Source of the DNA: Deltaproteobacteria bacterium
GTDB lineage: Bacteria; BMS3Abin14
Reading direction: 5' to 3'
DNA length: 50,287 nt
Assembly (NCBI GenBank): GCA_013151915.1
Contig: JAADHJ010000001.1
Coordinates: forward strand, 1 to 50,287
Part shown: positions 17,128 through 27,079 of the stretch, piece by piece
How positions within the stretch are numbered: the first letter of the stretch is position 1
Layout: every line of letters starts with the position of its first letter
Notes under the pieces: model-generated
The model's database searches: none
The model's input: the letters and a program-made list of their open reading frames with translations, nothing else
Told to the model about the DNA's origin: nothing
Program-made: the position numbers and the translations under genes

Positions 17128-20025
17128 ATGGCACGAGATCCTGTGTGCAATATGGAAGTGGATGAGAATACGGCACTGTCCGGCGAAAAGGACGGAAAGA
17201 GATACTATTTCTGCAGCGAGGGGTGTAAGGAGGAATTTTTAAGTCCAACGTCCGTAAATTCTGAGGCTGATTCCCAAAACATGACACCTGAAAGCCTGAC
17301 CGAGGGTGAGGCATGTAAAGTCCCGCTCGGTGGTGCCGAGGAAACTGAAAGTGTTCATACCCGGAAAATCACCTTGGGGATCACCGGAATGCACTGCGCT
17401 TCTTGTGCGGTGAATACTGAAAAGGCCCTTGGTAAGGTTCCCGGCGTCACGCAGGCCTCTGTGAACTATGCCGCAGAAACCGCAACGGTCCAATTCGACA
17501 TGGAAAAAACCTCCAGTGATGATCTCACCAGGGCGGTCGGAGAAATTGGTTACTCCGCCTTTGTGAGGGAACAGGAGGTGGAAAGCCTGACCATCGGAAT
17601 CACGGGGATGACCTGTGCCTCGTGCGCGGCCAACATCGAGAAGGCATTAAAGAAGATGCCCGGTGTGGTGGAGGCGTCTGTGAACATCGCCTCGGAATCC
17701 GCCGCCCTTCGCTTTGACCCCGATATCGTCTCTCCGGAAGACATCATGGCCAAGGTCCGGGAGGTCGGATATACGCCTCACCCGAGAGGGAATGGCAATG
17801 AAACCCTCAACCTTTCCATCGGTGGGATGACCTGCGCTTCCTGTGTGGCCAATACCGAGAAGGCCGTCAAGGCTTTGAATGGAGTTTCAGACGCCCGTGT
17901 GAACCTGGCGTCCGAGTCGGCGGCCGTGGATTACGACCCATCGGTAGTGTCTCCCGAATCAATCATGGAAGCCATAAAGGCACTCGGCTTTACACCATTG
18001 GAACGTGTTGCGGCAACGGTTGACAGGGAGAAGGAGGCCAGGGCGAAGGATATACGGACTACCAAACTCAAATTCATCATCTCGGCACTCCTGGGATCTC
18101 CCCTCATGTACCTGGCAATGGCGCCCCACCTCGGTTTTCCCATGCCTGACATTTCCGACCTCTGGATGGCCATACTCCAGTTTTCCCTGGCTACGCCCAT
18201 TCTGGTAGTAAATTACCAATTCTACACCCGGGGCATCCTGGCGGTGATAAAAACACGTATGGCCAGCATGGACACACTCGTGGCTTTGGGGACTGGGGCC
18301 GCCTGGATTTATTCAGTGGTCGTGTCTATTTCGATCTGGTCCGGCGGTGGAACGTTTACCGCCCAAAACCTCTACTTCGAGGTGGCCGGGATTCTTATCG
18401 TCTTCATCCTGTTGGGGAAGTGGCTCGAGGCTCTGGCCAAAGGAAAGACTTCCGAAGCCATAAGGGCTTTGATGGGGCTTCAGGCAAGAATGGCCACCGT
18501 CGTCAGGGATGGGGTGGAAATGGAAATCCCGATAGAAAAGGTGCATACGGGCGATGTGGTTCTGGTAAAGCCCGGGCAGAAGATTCCCGTTGATGGGACC
18601 GTTCTGGAGGGTCACTCAACGGTGGATGAGTCCATGCTCACGGGCGAGAGCATCCCTCTGGAAAAAGCACCTGGAGACCAGGTCATCGGCGCCACCATCA
18701 ACAGGACCGGTTCTTTCCGGTTCGAGGCAACTAAAGTTGGAAGCGATACGGCGCTTGCCCAGATCATCCGGATGGTGGAGGATGCCCAGGGGTCAAAGGC
18801 ACCTATCCAGGCCCTTGCCGACCGCATTTCCGCCTATTTTGTTCCTGTTGTTGTGGGTCTTGCCATACTTACCTTCTTTGTATGGATCATTGCGGGACAA
18901 AGCTTCATCTTCGCGCTTACAGTCTTCATCTCGGTCCTGATTATCGCCTGCCCATGCGCTCTTGGCCTGGCCACACCTACCGCCGTAATGGTGGGAACAG
19001 GGCTGGGCGCCAAGAATGGGGTGCTGATCAAAACAGCCGAAGTGCTGCAAACCGCGCACAAGGTTGACACCGTGGTCTTTGACAAAACCGGTACACTGAC
19101 CAAGGGTGAGCCCAAACTGACCGATATCATCCCATCGGGCCGTTGGCAGGAAGATAAACTGCTCCGGGTCGCGGCCTCCCTTGAGAAGAACTCCGAGCAT
19201 CCCCTGGGGGACGCCATCGTGAAGGGGGCCGAAGAAAGAGGTCTGAATCTGACCCATCCGGAGAATTTCCGCTCCACAACGGGGAAAGGGATCAGCGGAA
19301 GGGTTGAAGGTAGTGAGCTGGTTATGGGAAACAGGGCTCTCATGGTCGAAATCGGGATTGATGTAGCCCCGGTTGAGGAGACCCTTAGGAGTCTTGAAAC
19401 ACAGGGAAAGACAGCGATGATCGTCGCTTCGGATGGGATCCTGGCAGGAGTCCTGGCGGTGGCCGATACCTTGAAGGAATATTCGAGGGAGGCAGTCAGC
19501 GCCCTGAAAAAAATGGGCAAAGAGGTAGTGATGATCACAGGGGACAACAGGAGAACCGGTGATGCCATAGCGAAGGAACTTGGAATCAAGAGGGTCCTTT
19601 CGGAGATATTGCCCCATGAGAAATCTGAAGAGATAATAAAGCTTCAGCAGGAAGGGCACCGCGTTGCCATGGTGGGTGACGGAATAAACGATGCCCCGGC
19701 TCTTACCCAGGCCGACGTGGGAATTGCCATCGGAAGCGGGACGGATGTCGCAATCGAATCCGGGGACATCGTTTTAATCCGCGATGACCTCAGGGATGTG
19801 GTCATGGCTATAGACCTTTCCAGGTATGCCATGATGAAGATCAAACAGAATCTCTTCTGGGCCTTCTGCTACAACAGCCTCGGCATCCCCATTGCGGCCG
19901 GAATCCTTTACCCCTTCACGGGTATCCTGCTAAGCCCCATCGTCGCCAGCGCGGCCATGGCCTTCAGCTCCGTCTCCGTGGTCACCAACTCCCTGACGAT
20001 GCGCAGGTACAGGCGGAAAATTTAA
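17128..20025 (+). CDS. copA: Copper-translocating P1B-type ATPase with YHS and three HMA domains
   Basis: 965 residues, longer than typical CopA (750-850) because of its N-terminus. Residues 1-40 are a YHS-type domain ([16 protein letters not shown]). Three heavy-metal-associated domains follow, with CxxC at 90-93 (GMHCASC), 163-166 and 236-239 (both GMTCASC). The membrane core carries the transport motif CPC at 608-610. The phosphorylated aspartate is Asp652 in DKTGTLT, and GDGINDAP begins at 850. CPC plus the CsoR context makes Cu(I) export the likely role. The ATG has AAGGAG six bases upstream. It is the last gene of the operon, and a tandem repeat begins 11 bases after its stop. Confidence 0.95.
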   Translation: MARDPVCNMEVDENTALSGEKDGKRYYFCSEGCKEEFLSPTSVNSEADSQNMTPESLTEGEACKVPLGGAEETESVHTRKITLGITGMHCASCAVNTEKALGKVPGVTQASVNYAAETATVQFDMEKTSSDDLTRAVGEIGYSAFVREQEVESLTIGITGMTCASCAANIEKALKKMPGVVEASVNIASESAALRFDPDIVSPEDIMAKVREVGYTPHPRGNGNETLNLSIGGMTCASCVANTEKAVKALNGVSDARVNLASESAAVDYDPSVVSPESIMEAIKALGFTPLERVAATVDREKEARAKDIRTTKLKFIISALLGSPLMYLAMAPHLGFPMPDISDLWMAILQFSLATPILVVNYQFYTRGILAVIKTRMASMDTLVALGTGAAWIYSVVVSISIWSGGGTFTAQNLYFEVAGILIVFILLGKWLEALAKGKTSEAIRALMGLQARMATVVRDGVEMEIPIEKVHTGDVVLVKPGQKIPVDGTVLEGHSTVDESMLTGESIPLEKAPGDQVIGATINRTGSFRFEATKVGSDTALAQIIRMVEDAQGSKAPIQALADRISAYFVPVVVGLAILTFFVWIIAGQSFIFALTVFISVLIIACPCALGLATPTAVMVGTGLGAKNGVLIKTAEVLQTAHKVDTVVFDKTGTLTKGEPKLTDIIPSGRWQEDKLLRVAASLEKNSEHPLGDAIVKGAEERGLNLTHPENFRSTTGKGISGRVEGSELVMGNRALMVEIGIDVAPVEETLRSLETQGKTAMIVASDGILAGVLAVADTLKEYSREAVSALKKMGKEVVMITGDNRRTGDAIAKELGIKRVLSEILPHEKSEEIIKLQQEGHRVAMVGDGINDAPALTQADVGIAIGSGTDVAIESGDIVLIRDDLRDVVMAIDLSRYAMMKIKQNLFWAFCYNSLGIPIAAGILYPFTGILLSPIVASAAMAFSSVSVVTNSLTMRRYRRKI

Positions 20026-20035
20026 TCATCTTTTG

Positions 20036-20252
20036 ATAGGGTCGTAAAAAATCCATCCATTTTCGCGGCCCTGAGTGGGCGCGATGATAACTTCTTGCGA
20101 AGCCATCATCTTTGACAGGGTCGTAAAAAGCCCATTAATGGTTTTTTACTCCACGGAAAGCGAAAAGTGTCATTTTCACTTTCCTCACAAATCTTCGATT
20201 TGCGCGGCCCTGAGTGGGCGCGATGATAACTTCTTGCGAAGCCATCATCTTT
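20036..20252 (-). repeat. Tandem pair of hairpin-rich repeat element (family A), one internally deleted
   Basis: Two copies of the element found at 31655, 34711 and 35610, here in the opposite orientation. Copy 2 (about 20115-20252) is the fullest form. Read on the minus strand it has a hairpin GATGATGGCTTC/GAAGTTATCATC, then a GCGCCC/GGGC hairpin, then CAAATC-GAA-GATTTG, then the conserved TGACACTTTTCGCTTTCCGT word, and finally a hairpin GTAAAAAACCA/TGGGCTTTTTAC. Copy 1 (about 20036-20113) lacks the middle. A 50-base segment is identical in both (20064-20113 and 20203-20252). No coding potential. Confidence 0.8.
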
Positions 20253-20314
20253 CTCTGGAACGGATCGCCGGAAAATGATAGGTTCATGAAAAATTCAAAG
20301 GGGGTAGTAATACC

Positions 20315-20782
20315 TTGGCTGCAAACGTGAAAACCGGAGAGACGATCCTTGAAGCAATTAAAGCCGAGATGGAGGGAAGAGAGTTCTACCTTGCAGCGGC
20401 CCAAAAGGTCAAAAACCCGCTTGTTCGAAGGAGGCTTCTGGGCCTGGCCGAAGACGAACTGGAACACCGGAAGACCCTGAGCCGCCTCTACTGGGCGCAG
20501 ACGGGAATCGAACCGGGCGATGTGATGTCTGGAAACAGGGAAACAGTTGTTCCCGATATGGTGGAAATGTCTATGGAGAGTATCCTCCAGTTGGCGATGA
20601 AAAACGAAAAAGATGCCGCGGAGCGATACGATGAAATGGCCCACAAGGCTGACGATGCCCGGTCAAAGGGTTTTCTCGAGTACCTTGCCGATATGGAGCT
20701 GGGGCACTACGAAATCCTTTCAAGGGAACTTGACCTGATAAAAAGCAGGCCGGGCTGGGAGAATCAGGAGATCGAAAAATAG
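20315..20782 (+). CDS. Ferritin-like (rubrerythrin-type) di-iron protein
   Basis: 155 residues of a four-helix bundle with the repeated carboxylate pattern of ferritin/rubrerythrin proteins: EMEGREFY (about 19-26), EDELEH (about 46-51), NEKDAAERY (about 97-105) and DMELGHYE (about 127-134). These supply Glu and His ligands for a di-iron site. There is no C-terminal rubredoxin domain. Such proteins detoxify peroxide or handle iron in anaerobes and microaerophiles. The exact activity is not readable here. The start is a TTG at 20315 with AAAGGGGG upstream. It is transcribed alone between the repeats after copA and a terminator. Confidence 0.82.
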   Translation: MAANVKTGETILEAIKAEMEGREFYLAAAQKVKNPLVRRRLLGLAEDELEHRKTLSRLYWAQTGIEPGDVMSGNRETVVPDMVEMSMESILQLAMKNEKDAAERYDEMAHKADDARSKGFLEYLADMELGHYEILSRELDLIKSRPGWENQEIEK

Positions 20783-20828
20783 CCCGGCTTTGGCGATATT
20801 TCCAGAAACAATCTCCACCCATGGAATG

Positions 20829-20858
20829 AACCCAGAGCCCCAGGGCCCTGGGTTTTTT
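20829..20858 (+). terminator. Rho-independent terminator after the ferritin-like gene
   Basis: AACCCAG and GCCC on one side pair with GGGC and CTGGGTT on the other, with a short loop, followed by a run of six T. It lies 47 bases past the stop. Confidence 0.85.
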
Positions 20859-20883
20859 GTGAACGTCGATCTAAAAAAAGCAG

Positions 20884-22323
20884 GTGGTTGATTCTAAAGC
20901 AATGAAAGTGGAGAAACTTCAAAAGAAGGTGTCAGAGACCCTCGGGCGGTTGGGTGCTGAGCCCGGACACTGTCTTCTTGTTGCCGTATCCGGAGGGACT
21001 GATTCCCTTGCACTTCTTGGAATACTCTCTCGACTGCAGGCAGGCCGCTCCGGGATATTGACGGCTGCACATCTTGACCATGCTGTCCGGGGGGAGGATT
21101 CCAGGCGGGATGCCGTGGCTGTCGGGGAAATCTGCAGAACAATGGGCGTACCCCTTGTCACCGGCCTTCTCCGAAAAGAAGATGTCCGCGTGACGAGGAG
21201 TCGGTTGCGATCCATGGAGGCGGCCCTGAGGGAAATGCGCTACAGTTTCCTTTGTGATGCCGCCCTGAGGGTCGGGGCGAGATGGATACTGACCGGCCAC
21301 CAGGCCGATGACCAGGCGGAAACCGTACTCTTCCGCACCCTCAGAGCAATGGATTGGCGGTCCCTGGGCGGGATCAGTGAAAAGGAGGGGAAAGTTCTTC
21401 GTCCATTGCTTGGCGTTTTTCGTCGTGACACCGAGGAATACTGTGCCATGGAAGGGCTGATTCCACTGGAGGACAGTTCCAACCTCGATATCGTTTATTC
21501 CAGGAACAGGTTAAGACATCTCACCATCCCGGGGTTAAACAGTCTATTTAAAAAGGATATTTCCCCGTTGCTCGTGCGGCTTGGAAAAGCCGCCGCAGCA
21601 TTGACGGAATGGGAATCCCGGGCACTTGATCATTTGACCGGACAACGGCTTGACCCGTCAGTGGCTGCCGTAGACCGCGGGGCTATCGACCGCATTCCCC
21701 GGTGCCTGCTTGAGGGGGCCGCCATCAGAATGCTTCAGACGGTGATTGTGGGACATCCCAAGATGCCTCTTGTGCAACAATTTGTCAGATGTCTGAAGAA
21801 GGGAGCGGGAAAGGTCAGACTGTCTGACCGCCTGGAGATCGAGGTTTATCACGACAGGGTGGTCCTTGGAAACAGCCCTTGCCGTGGCCATGGCCCATCG
21901 CCCTTCCGTGAAAGGGAGTGGCGGGTGCCGGGGAGGGTCAATCTGCCGGAGCTGGGAGCTTTTCTGACAGCCTCTGAGGTGCTTTATGACGGCCAACGCA
22001 TCTTTCCACGGGGTTCGGAGGCCCTGGTTGCAAAAAAAGGCCTGAAAACGCCTCTTTTTGTCCGCCAACGAAGGTCGGGGGACCGGTTTCAGCCATTGGG
22101 GATGGGTCATTCGAAGACCCTGAAGCGTTTTCTCATGGACCGGAAGGTTCCCCGGCAGGACAGGGACTATCTTCCTGTTATTACTGATCGGGAAGGGGCT
22201 ATAATCTGGATCGGGGGTGTTGAAATCTCTCAAAGGATCGCCTTGAAGCCGGGAAGCCCATCCGAGGCCTATCTCCTCCGGCTTGATTCTTTCAGTTCAA
22301 AAGGGCCTGGGGAAACATCATAG
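20884..22323 (+). CDS. tilS: tRNA(Ile)-lysidine synthase
   Basis: 479 residues. TilS uses ATP and lysine to convert the wobble C of the CAT-anticodon isoleucine tRNA into lysidine. The N-terminal PP-loop is SGGTDS at 36-41. The TGHQADDQAETVLFR motif of the TilS family is present near 138-152. The C-terminal third (from about 345) matches the TilS substrate-binding domains, ending with PVITDREGAIIWIGG. The start is GTG at 20884. An internal ATG at 20902 is possible and neither has a strong ribosome binding site. It is followed by ftsH, the common order in many bacteria. Confidence 0.93.
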   Translation: MVDSKAMKVEKLQKKVSETLGRLGAEPGHCLLVAVSGGTDSLALLGILSRLQAGRSGILTAAHLDHAVRGEDSRRDAVAVGEICRTMGVPLVTGLLRKEDVRVTRSRLRSMEAALREMRYSFLCDAALRVGARWILTGHQADDQAETVLFRTLRAMDWRSLGGISEKEGKVLRPLLGVFRRDTEEYCAMEGLIPLEDSSNLDIVYSRNRLRHLTIPGLNSLFKKDISPLLVRLGKAAAALTEWESRALDHLTGQRLDPSVAAVDRGAIDRIPRCLLEGAAIRMLQTVIVGHPKMPLVQQFVRCLKKGAGKVRLSDRLEIEVYHDRVVLGNSPCRGHGPSPFREREWRVPGRVNLPELGAFLTASEVLYDGQRIFPRGSEALVAKKGLKTPLFVRQRRSGDRFQPLGMGHSKTLKRFLMDRKVPRQDRDYLPVITDREGAIIWIGGVEISQRIALKPGSPSEAYLLRLDSFSSKGPGETS

Positions 22324-22385
22324 ACGGTTTAATAGGGTCAAGCTGGAAAATTGTGGTTGTTACATAAGGTAAAATGTGGTAAATG

Positions 22386-22391
22386 TATAAT
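22386..22391 (+). promoter_or_regulatory. Possible -10 box upstream of ftsH
   Basis: A perfect TATAAT in an AT-rich stretch 30 bases before the ftsH start. The only TTG-type -35 word nearby (22357-22362) is 23 bases away, which is too far, so the promoter is weakly supported. Confidence 0.3.
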
Positions 22392-22420
22392 TTAACTAAA
22401 GAAAATGGAGGTAGCTACCC

Positions 22421-24367
22421 TTGAACAACTTCTTTCGTCATCTCTCATTATGGGTCGTTATCGCACTGGTAATGATCCTGCTATATAACCTTTTTTCCGT
22501 CCGGCCGCAGCAGATAACCGAATTGGGATACAGCGACTTCCTCTCCCGCGTCGAGAAAGGTGACGTCCAGGATGTCCTTCTCAAGGGAAAAACAATCACG
22601 GGCGAGTTTACCGATGGGGGGCACTTCAAGTCCTACGCTGCGGATGATCCCAATCTCGTCTCTTTCCTGAGGGGCAAGGCAGTAAAAATTAATGCAGCGC
22701 CGTCCCAGCAAAGTCCATGGTATGTAACCATCCTGGTTTCGTGGTTCCCCATGCTTTTGCTGATCGGGGTCTGGATCTTTTTTATGAGGCAGATGCAGGC
22801 GGGGGGCAGCAAAGCCCTTTCATTTGGAAAGTCGAAGGCCCGTCTGCTGACGGACTCCTCGGTAAAAGTCACTTTTGAGGATGTGGCCGGTGTAAACGAG
22901 GCCAAGGAGGAACTGGAAGAAATTATCGATTTTCTTAAGGATCCCCAGAGATTCCAACGACTTGGAGGCAAAATTCCCAAAGGTGTTCTGCTCATGGGGC
23001 CTCCAGGAACGGGCAAAACCCTGCTTGCCAAAGCAATTGCCGGTGAGGCGAGCGTCCCATTTTTTTCCATCAGCGGGTCCGATTTTGTGGAAATGTTCGT
23101 CGGCGTCGGAGCCTCCAGGGTCAGAGACCTCTTTGAACAGGGGAAGAAAAGCGCGCCGTGCATTATTTTTATCGATGAAATTGACGCCGTCGGTCGTCAC
23201 AGGGGAGCCGGCCTGGGAGGCGGGCACGATGAGCGCGAACAGACCCTCAACCAGCTTCTCGTTGAGATGGACGGGTTCGAATCCAATGAGGGGGTAATCC
23301 TTATTGCGGCGACCAACCGCCCCGACGTTCTGGACCCCGCCCTCATGAGGGCGGGGAGGTTTGACAGGCAAATAGTGGTCCCGAATCCGGATGTCAAGGG
23401 ACGGGAAGGTATCCTGCTGGTTCATGTAAAGAATATTCCCATGGATGAGGATGTGAACCTCGAGGTCGTCGCGCGAGGGACACCCGGTTTTTCGGGGGCG
23501 GATCTTGCCAATCTGGTTAACGAGGCTGCGCTGTTGGCGGCGCGCAGGGACCGGAAGGCTGTTGTCATGGAAGATTTCGAGGACGCCAAGGACAAGGTCC
23601 TCATGGGCGTCGAGCGAAAGAGCATGATTATCAGCGATGAGGAAAAGAGGATAACGGCCTATCATGAGGCGGGGCACACGCTTGTGGCCAAGATGATCCC
23701 CGGGACCGATCCCATTCACAAGGTTACCATTATTCCCAGGGGTAGAGCCCTGGGCCTCACTCAGCAGCTTCCCATCGATGAGCGGCACACGTATCCCATG
23801 GACTACCTGGTGGATCGGATTTCCATCCTCATGGGTGGCCGTGTTGCCGAGGAACTGGTGCTCAAACAGCAGACGACCGGTGCCGGAAACGACATCGAAC
23901 ACGCGACGGAACTCGCCAGGAAGATGGTGTGTGAATGGGGGATGAGCGAGACGATGGGACCGCTGACCTTTGGAAAGAAGGAAGAGCAGATCTTTCTGGG
24001 CCGTGAGATCAGCCAGCATCGCGACTACAGCGAAGGCACAGCCATCAAGATCGACGAGGAGGTCAAAAAACTGGTCCAGAATGCACATGACAGGGCAACT
24101 GAAATCCTGCGTGACAATATAGAGATCCTGCACAGTCTGGCCAACATTCTGCTGGAACGGGAGGTCCTCGACGGGGTTGAGATAGAGGCGATTATCAAAG
24201 GCGAAGAGCTGCCCGCGCCCAAGAGGAACAATACACATAAATCAGAGGAACAACAGATCGAGACACCGCCTGAAGACTCACCGGCAGAACCGTTGGAAGA
24301 GCCGGAGACCGATTCCCCGGAAAGTTCAGATGACACTGCGACCGAGAATCCTTCGTCTGACTCCTGA
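22421..24367 (+). CDS. ftsH: ATP-dependent zinc metalloprotease FtsH
   Basis: 648 residues. FtsH is a membrane-anchored hexameric AAA+ protease that degrades misfolded membrane proteins and short-lived regulators. Transmembrane segments lie at about 9-26 and 101-120, with the intervening loop in the periplasm. The AAA domain has Walker A GPPGTGKT at 193-200 and the second-region-of-homology arginines in [10 protein letters not shown]. The zinc motif is HEAGH at 415-419. The last 50 residues are an acidic, Pro/Ser/Glu-rich tail. The start is a TTG, clearly marked by GGAGGT eight bases upstream. The end overlaps folP by 38 bases. Confidence 0.97.
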   Translation: MNNFFRHLSLWVVIALVMILLYNLFSVRPQQITELGYSDFLSRVEKGDVQDVLLKGKTITGEFTDGGHFKSYAADDPNLVSFLRGKAVKINAAPSQQSPWYVTILVSWFPMLLLIGVWIFFMRQMQAGGSKALSFGKSKARLLTDSSVKVTFEDVAGVNEAKEELEEIIDFLKDPQRFQRLGGKIPKGVLLMGPPGTGKTLLAKAIAGEASVPFFSISGSDFVEMFVGVGASRVRDLFEQGKKSAPCIIFIDEIDAVGRHRGAGLGGGHDEREQTLNQLLVEMDGFESNEGVILIAATNRPDVLDPALMRAGRFDRQIVVPNPDVKGREGILLVHVKNIPMDEDVNLEVVARGTPGFSGADLANLVNEAALLAARRDRKAVVMEDFEDAKDKVLMGVERKSMIISDEEKRITAYHEAGHTLVAKMIPGTDPIHKVTIIPRGRALGLTQQLPIDERHTYPMDYLVDRISILMGGRVAEELVLKQQTTGAGNDIEHATELARKMVCEWGMSETMGPLTFGKKEEQIFLGREISQHRDYSEGTAIKIDEEVKKLVQNAHDRATEILRDNIEILHSLANILLEREVLDGVEIEAIIKGEELPAPKRNNTHKSEEQQIETPPEDSPAEPLEEPETDSPESSDDTATENPSSDS

Positions 24368-25532
24368 AGGTGTCCGTGATGAAATGACCCGTCTGGGTGT
24401 TGATCCTGAGGGGAGCAGGATCATGCAGGGCAAGGCCTCCCACCGTCTGATTCGAGTTGATGCTTTGGATCTCAGAGCCGCCCTGATCCTCAAGCAGGAT
24501 ATGCTTTCCCTCGGCGGAGATGTGGCGCTGCGGCGTGACGCCGCGGGGTTGACCATTGACAGGACGCCGGCTTTGATCATGGGCACTTCCCGCCAGATTG
24601 GGAAGCTGATCAAAAAGCTGAAGGGGCAGCCGTTCGGTCTCGGGGACCTTGCCGACTCATTGGCTGAGGTCGTGAAAACCCTGGGTCCTTCCCGCCGTTT
24701 TGTCGTGAATGGCCGGAACCTCCTGGAGGATGGCAAGACCCTTGTCATGGGGGTTCTCAACGTCACGAAGGATTCCTTCTCGGATGGCGGACGCTACATC
24801 GATCCGGCAGCAGCTGTCGCCAGAGGATTGGAGATGATCCGGGAGGGTGCCGACATCGTGGATGTCGGTGGAGAGTCCACCAGACCAGGCGCTGATCGGG
24901 TGGACCCGGAGATGGAGTTATCCAGGGTAATTCCCGTTATTGAGGAATTGGCCGGTAAGGGGGTTCCCGTTATCTCTGTTGACACCACGAGGGCGTTGGT
25001 GGCCGGGAAGGCCCTTGCCTCCGGCGCCTCGATCATCAACGACATAAGCGGGATGTCCTTCGACAAAAGAATGAAGCCCGTAGTAGGGGAGGCTGGTGCA
25101 TCCGCCATCCTCATGCATACCAGGGGAAGGCCGCGGACCATGCAGGACAACCTCACATATGATGACCTCCTGGCGGAGGTTTACTCCTTTCTTGAAGGGG
25201 CTGTGTGTCAGGCGGAGGCGGCAGGGACCCCGCGCGAAAGGCTCTGTGTGGACCCGGGGGTCGGTTTCGGGAAAAACGTGGCCCAGAATGTGGAACTTAT
25301 CGCCAGGACGGGAGAATTGAGGTCCCTCGGGACAGCCGTCATGGTTGGGGTCTCCAGAAAATCGTTTATCGGAAGCATCATCGGAACCGAGGTGACCGAC
25401 AGGTTGGAAGGTTCTGTAGCCGCGGCGTCGGCAGCTGTGCTCAGTGGGGCCGACATGGTCAGGGTTCACGATGTGGCGCAGACGGTCAAGGCAGTGAAGG
25501 TGATTGACCGGATCAAGGTACGGGTAAACTGA
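24330..25532 (+). CDS. folP: Dihydropteroate synthase with N-terminal extension
   Basis: 400 residues, against about 280 for a standard DHPS. The TIM-barrel core begins near residue 134 and shows [14 protein letters not shown] (141-154) and [10 protein letters not shown], the pterin-binding motifs, ending with DMVRVHDV. It condenses 6-hydroxymethyl-dihydropterin pyrophosphate with p-aminobenzoate for folate. The first 130 residues (for example [20 protein letters not shown], then [13 protein letters not shown] and QPFGL) form an extra domain that I associate with deltaproteobacterial FolP proteins; its function is unknown to me. The ATG lies within the ftsH tail with GGAAAG upstream. The 38-base overlap suggests translational coupling. 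Confidence 0.93.
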   Translation: MTLRPRILRLTPEGVRDEMTRLGVDPEGSRIMQGKASHRLIRVDALDLRAALILKQDMLSLGGDVALRRDAAGLTIDRTPALIMGTSRQIGKLIKKLKGQPFGLGDLADSLAEVVKTLGPSRRFVVNGRNLLEDGKTLVMGVLNVTKDSFSDGGRYIDPAAAVARGLEMIREGADIVDVGGESTRPGADRVDPEMELSRVIPVIEELAGKGVPVISVDTTRALVAGKALASGASIINDISGMSFDKRMKPVVGEAGASAILMHTRGRPRTMQDNLTYDDLLAEVYSFLEGAVCQAEAAGTPRERLCVDPGVGFGKNVAQNVELIARTGELRSLGTAVMVGVSRKSFIGSIIGTEVTDRLEGSVAAASAAVLSGADMVRVHDVAQTVKAVKVIDRIKVRVN

Positions 25533-26368
25533 TGTCGGCCGTTTTGGAGTTTCTCAAAAGCCTCAGGTGGCAGGATTTTGCCGACATCGCCGCCGTAACG
25601 GTGGTCCTCTACTGGCTTCTGGCCCTTATCCGAGGGACCAGGGCCATCCAGATGGTTTTCGGGCTCGTTATCCTTGGGATCGCCTATCTGTTCGCCCAGA
25701 GCACCGAACTCAATACACTCACCTGGATTCTTCAGAACTTCCTTGGATCCATCGTCATCGTCATCGTTATCCTATTCCAGAACGAGATAAGAAGAGCACT
25801 GGCCCTTGTCGGGTCCAACCCTTTGACAGGGACCAATCCGCGGGAGCAAAAGCATCTTATCGAGGAGGTTGCCAAGACCGTCGCGGCGCTATCGAACCGC
25901 CGTATCGGGGCACTGATCGTTCTGGAACGTTCCACGGGGCTGAAGAACTACATTGAGAAGGGATTGGCCATCAATGGAAATATCAGCAAGGATCTTCTTA
26001 TGTCAATCTTCATGCCCTTTTCGCCGATTCATGATGGCGCGGTAATAATAAGCGGCGGCACCGTGGCCGCGGCCCGCTGCTTTCTCCCCTTGACCCTTAA
26101 TCCCCGCCTGGAAAAGATCCTGGGGACACGTCACAGGGCCGCCTTGGGGCTTACAGAGGAGACAGACGCGGTTGTTGTCGTCGTCTCGGAGGAGACCGGG
26201 AAAATATCAACAGCGTGCGAGGGAAAGCTGTATTCGCGCCTGGAAACGGATGAACTGAAGAGAATGCTGGAAAAACTCCTGGCCGGAAGCGGAAGACCGC
26301 GGAAGCCCGGGCACTGGTGGGAGAGATTACGCCTTGCTGTCGGTACTGAAAAAAAACCTGCCGCTTAA
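25532..26368 (+). CDS. cdaA: Diadenylate cyclase CdaA
   Basis: 278 residues. CdaA makes the second messenger c-di-AMP from two ATP. Three N-terminal membrane segments lie at about 19-34, 38-56 and 68-84. The DAC domain has the catalytic DGA at 168-170 (IHDGAVIISGG) and the RHR motif at 200-202 (GTRHRAALGLT). The start overlaps the folP stop by one base (TGATG). The next gene encodes the YbbR-domain partner CdaR and glmM follows, the classic cdaA-cdaR-glmM module that ties c-di-AMP to cell-wall precursor synthesis. Confidence 0.96.
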   Translation: MSAVLEFLKSLRWQDFADIAAVTVVLYWLLALIRGTRAIQMVFGLVILGIAYLFAQSTELNTLTWILQNFLGSIVIVIVILFQNEIRRALALVGSNPLTGTNPREQKHLIEEVAKTVAALSNRRIGALIVLERSTGLKNYIEKGLAINGNISKDLLMSIFMPFSPIHDGAVIISGGTVAAARCFLPLTLNPRLEKILGTRHRAALGLTEETDAVVVVVSEETGKISTACEGKLYSRLETDELKRMLEKLLAGSGRPRKPGHWWERLRLAVGTEKKPAA

Positions 26369-27017
26369 ACTGTTTTCCCTGTTTTTAGCCCTTTTCCTCT
26401 GGGTCGTAATCAACAGGGGTACAGGGGGCAAAGAGATGGAGGTCAGCCTGGGAATTCCCCTGGAACTTCATAATCTTCCGTCGGAGATGGAGGTGGTTGT
26501 GGGGCCTGTGGAGAGGGTGGATGTCCGTATCTCCGGACCCAGAAGAATCGTCTCCCGAATATCCCAGATGGGGATTACCATTCCCCTGGACCTGAGCGGA
26601 GCCGTGGAAGGGGAGACGACTTTCGAACTTTATCCGGGGGATGTCAAGGTTCCGGAACGAACAACCGTAACGAGGATCAGTCCCTCTTCCGTGAGTCTCA
26701 AACTTGAGAGGACCATCCAGAAGCGGCTGCCTGTGCACCTTGTGGTTAAGGGCAAACCTGCTGAAGGGTTTATGGCAGGGGACCCTGTGGTCGATCCGCC
26801 GACCGTTGAGATCCGCGGCCCGAGCTCCCAGGTAAAGCCCGTCCGTTCGGTTAAGACAGCTCCGGTGATCATCGATAATGCGGTTGAGACCGTAACGATG
26901 GATGTGTCCCTTGTAATGCCTGATCCGTTGCTGCGTGTTGCGGGAAAGCCCAAGGTCACCGTCACCGTACCCATAACGCCCATAAAGACGAAGATCAAGG
27001 AAGGGAATCAAAATTGA
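26334..27017 (+). CDS. cdaR: YbbR-domain protein CdaR
   Basis: 227 residues. One N-terminal membrane segment (LFSLFLALFLWVVI, about 13-26) is followed by extracytoplasmic YbbR-type repeats of about 80 residues: about 35-120 (from SLGIPLELHNLPSEM) and about 121-210 (from RLPVHLVVKGKPAEGF). CdaR binds and modulates CdaA in other bacteria. Firmicute CdaR usually has four repeats; this form has two. The start is TTG at 26334, overlapping cdaA by 35 bases, with GGGAGAG about eight bases upstream. Confidence 0.88.
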   Translation: MLSVLKKNLPLKLFSLFLALFLWVVINRGTGGKEMEVSLGIPLELHNLPSEMEVVVGPVERVDVRISGPRRIVSRISQMGITIPLDLSGAVEGETTFELYPGDVKVPERTTVTRISPSSVSLKLERTIQKRLPVHLVVKGKPAEGFMAGDPVVDPPTVEIRGPSSQVKPVRSVKTAPVIIDNAVETVTMDVSLVMPDPLLRVAGKPKVTVTVPITPIKTKIKEGNQN

Positions 27018-27079
27018 TCAGAAAATGAAAGCCGCCTGGAAGAATATAGCTAATGTAAAAAATGAGGTAAATATCATAA

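Noticed and set aside
20036-20252. CRISPR-like array
   Set aside because: Only two units, with palindromic modules and no regular unique spacers; matches a dispersed intergenic element instead.
20075-20278. Plus-strand frame across the tandem repeat after copA
   Set aside because: Entirely made of repeat element sequence with hairpins; not protein-like.
22820-24238. Long antisense frame (472 codons) opposite ftsH
   Set aside because: A by-product of GC-rich codon use; ftsH on the plus strand has all family motifs. The same holds for long antisense frames opposite glmM/pdxJ, nnrDE and livM.
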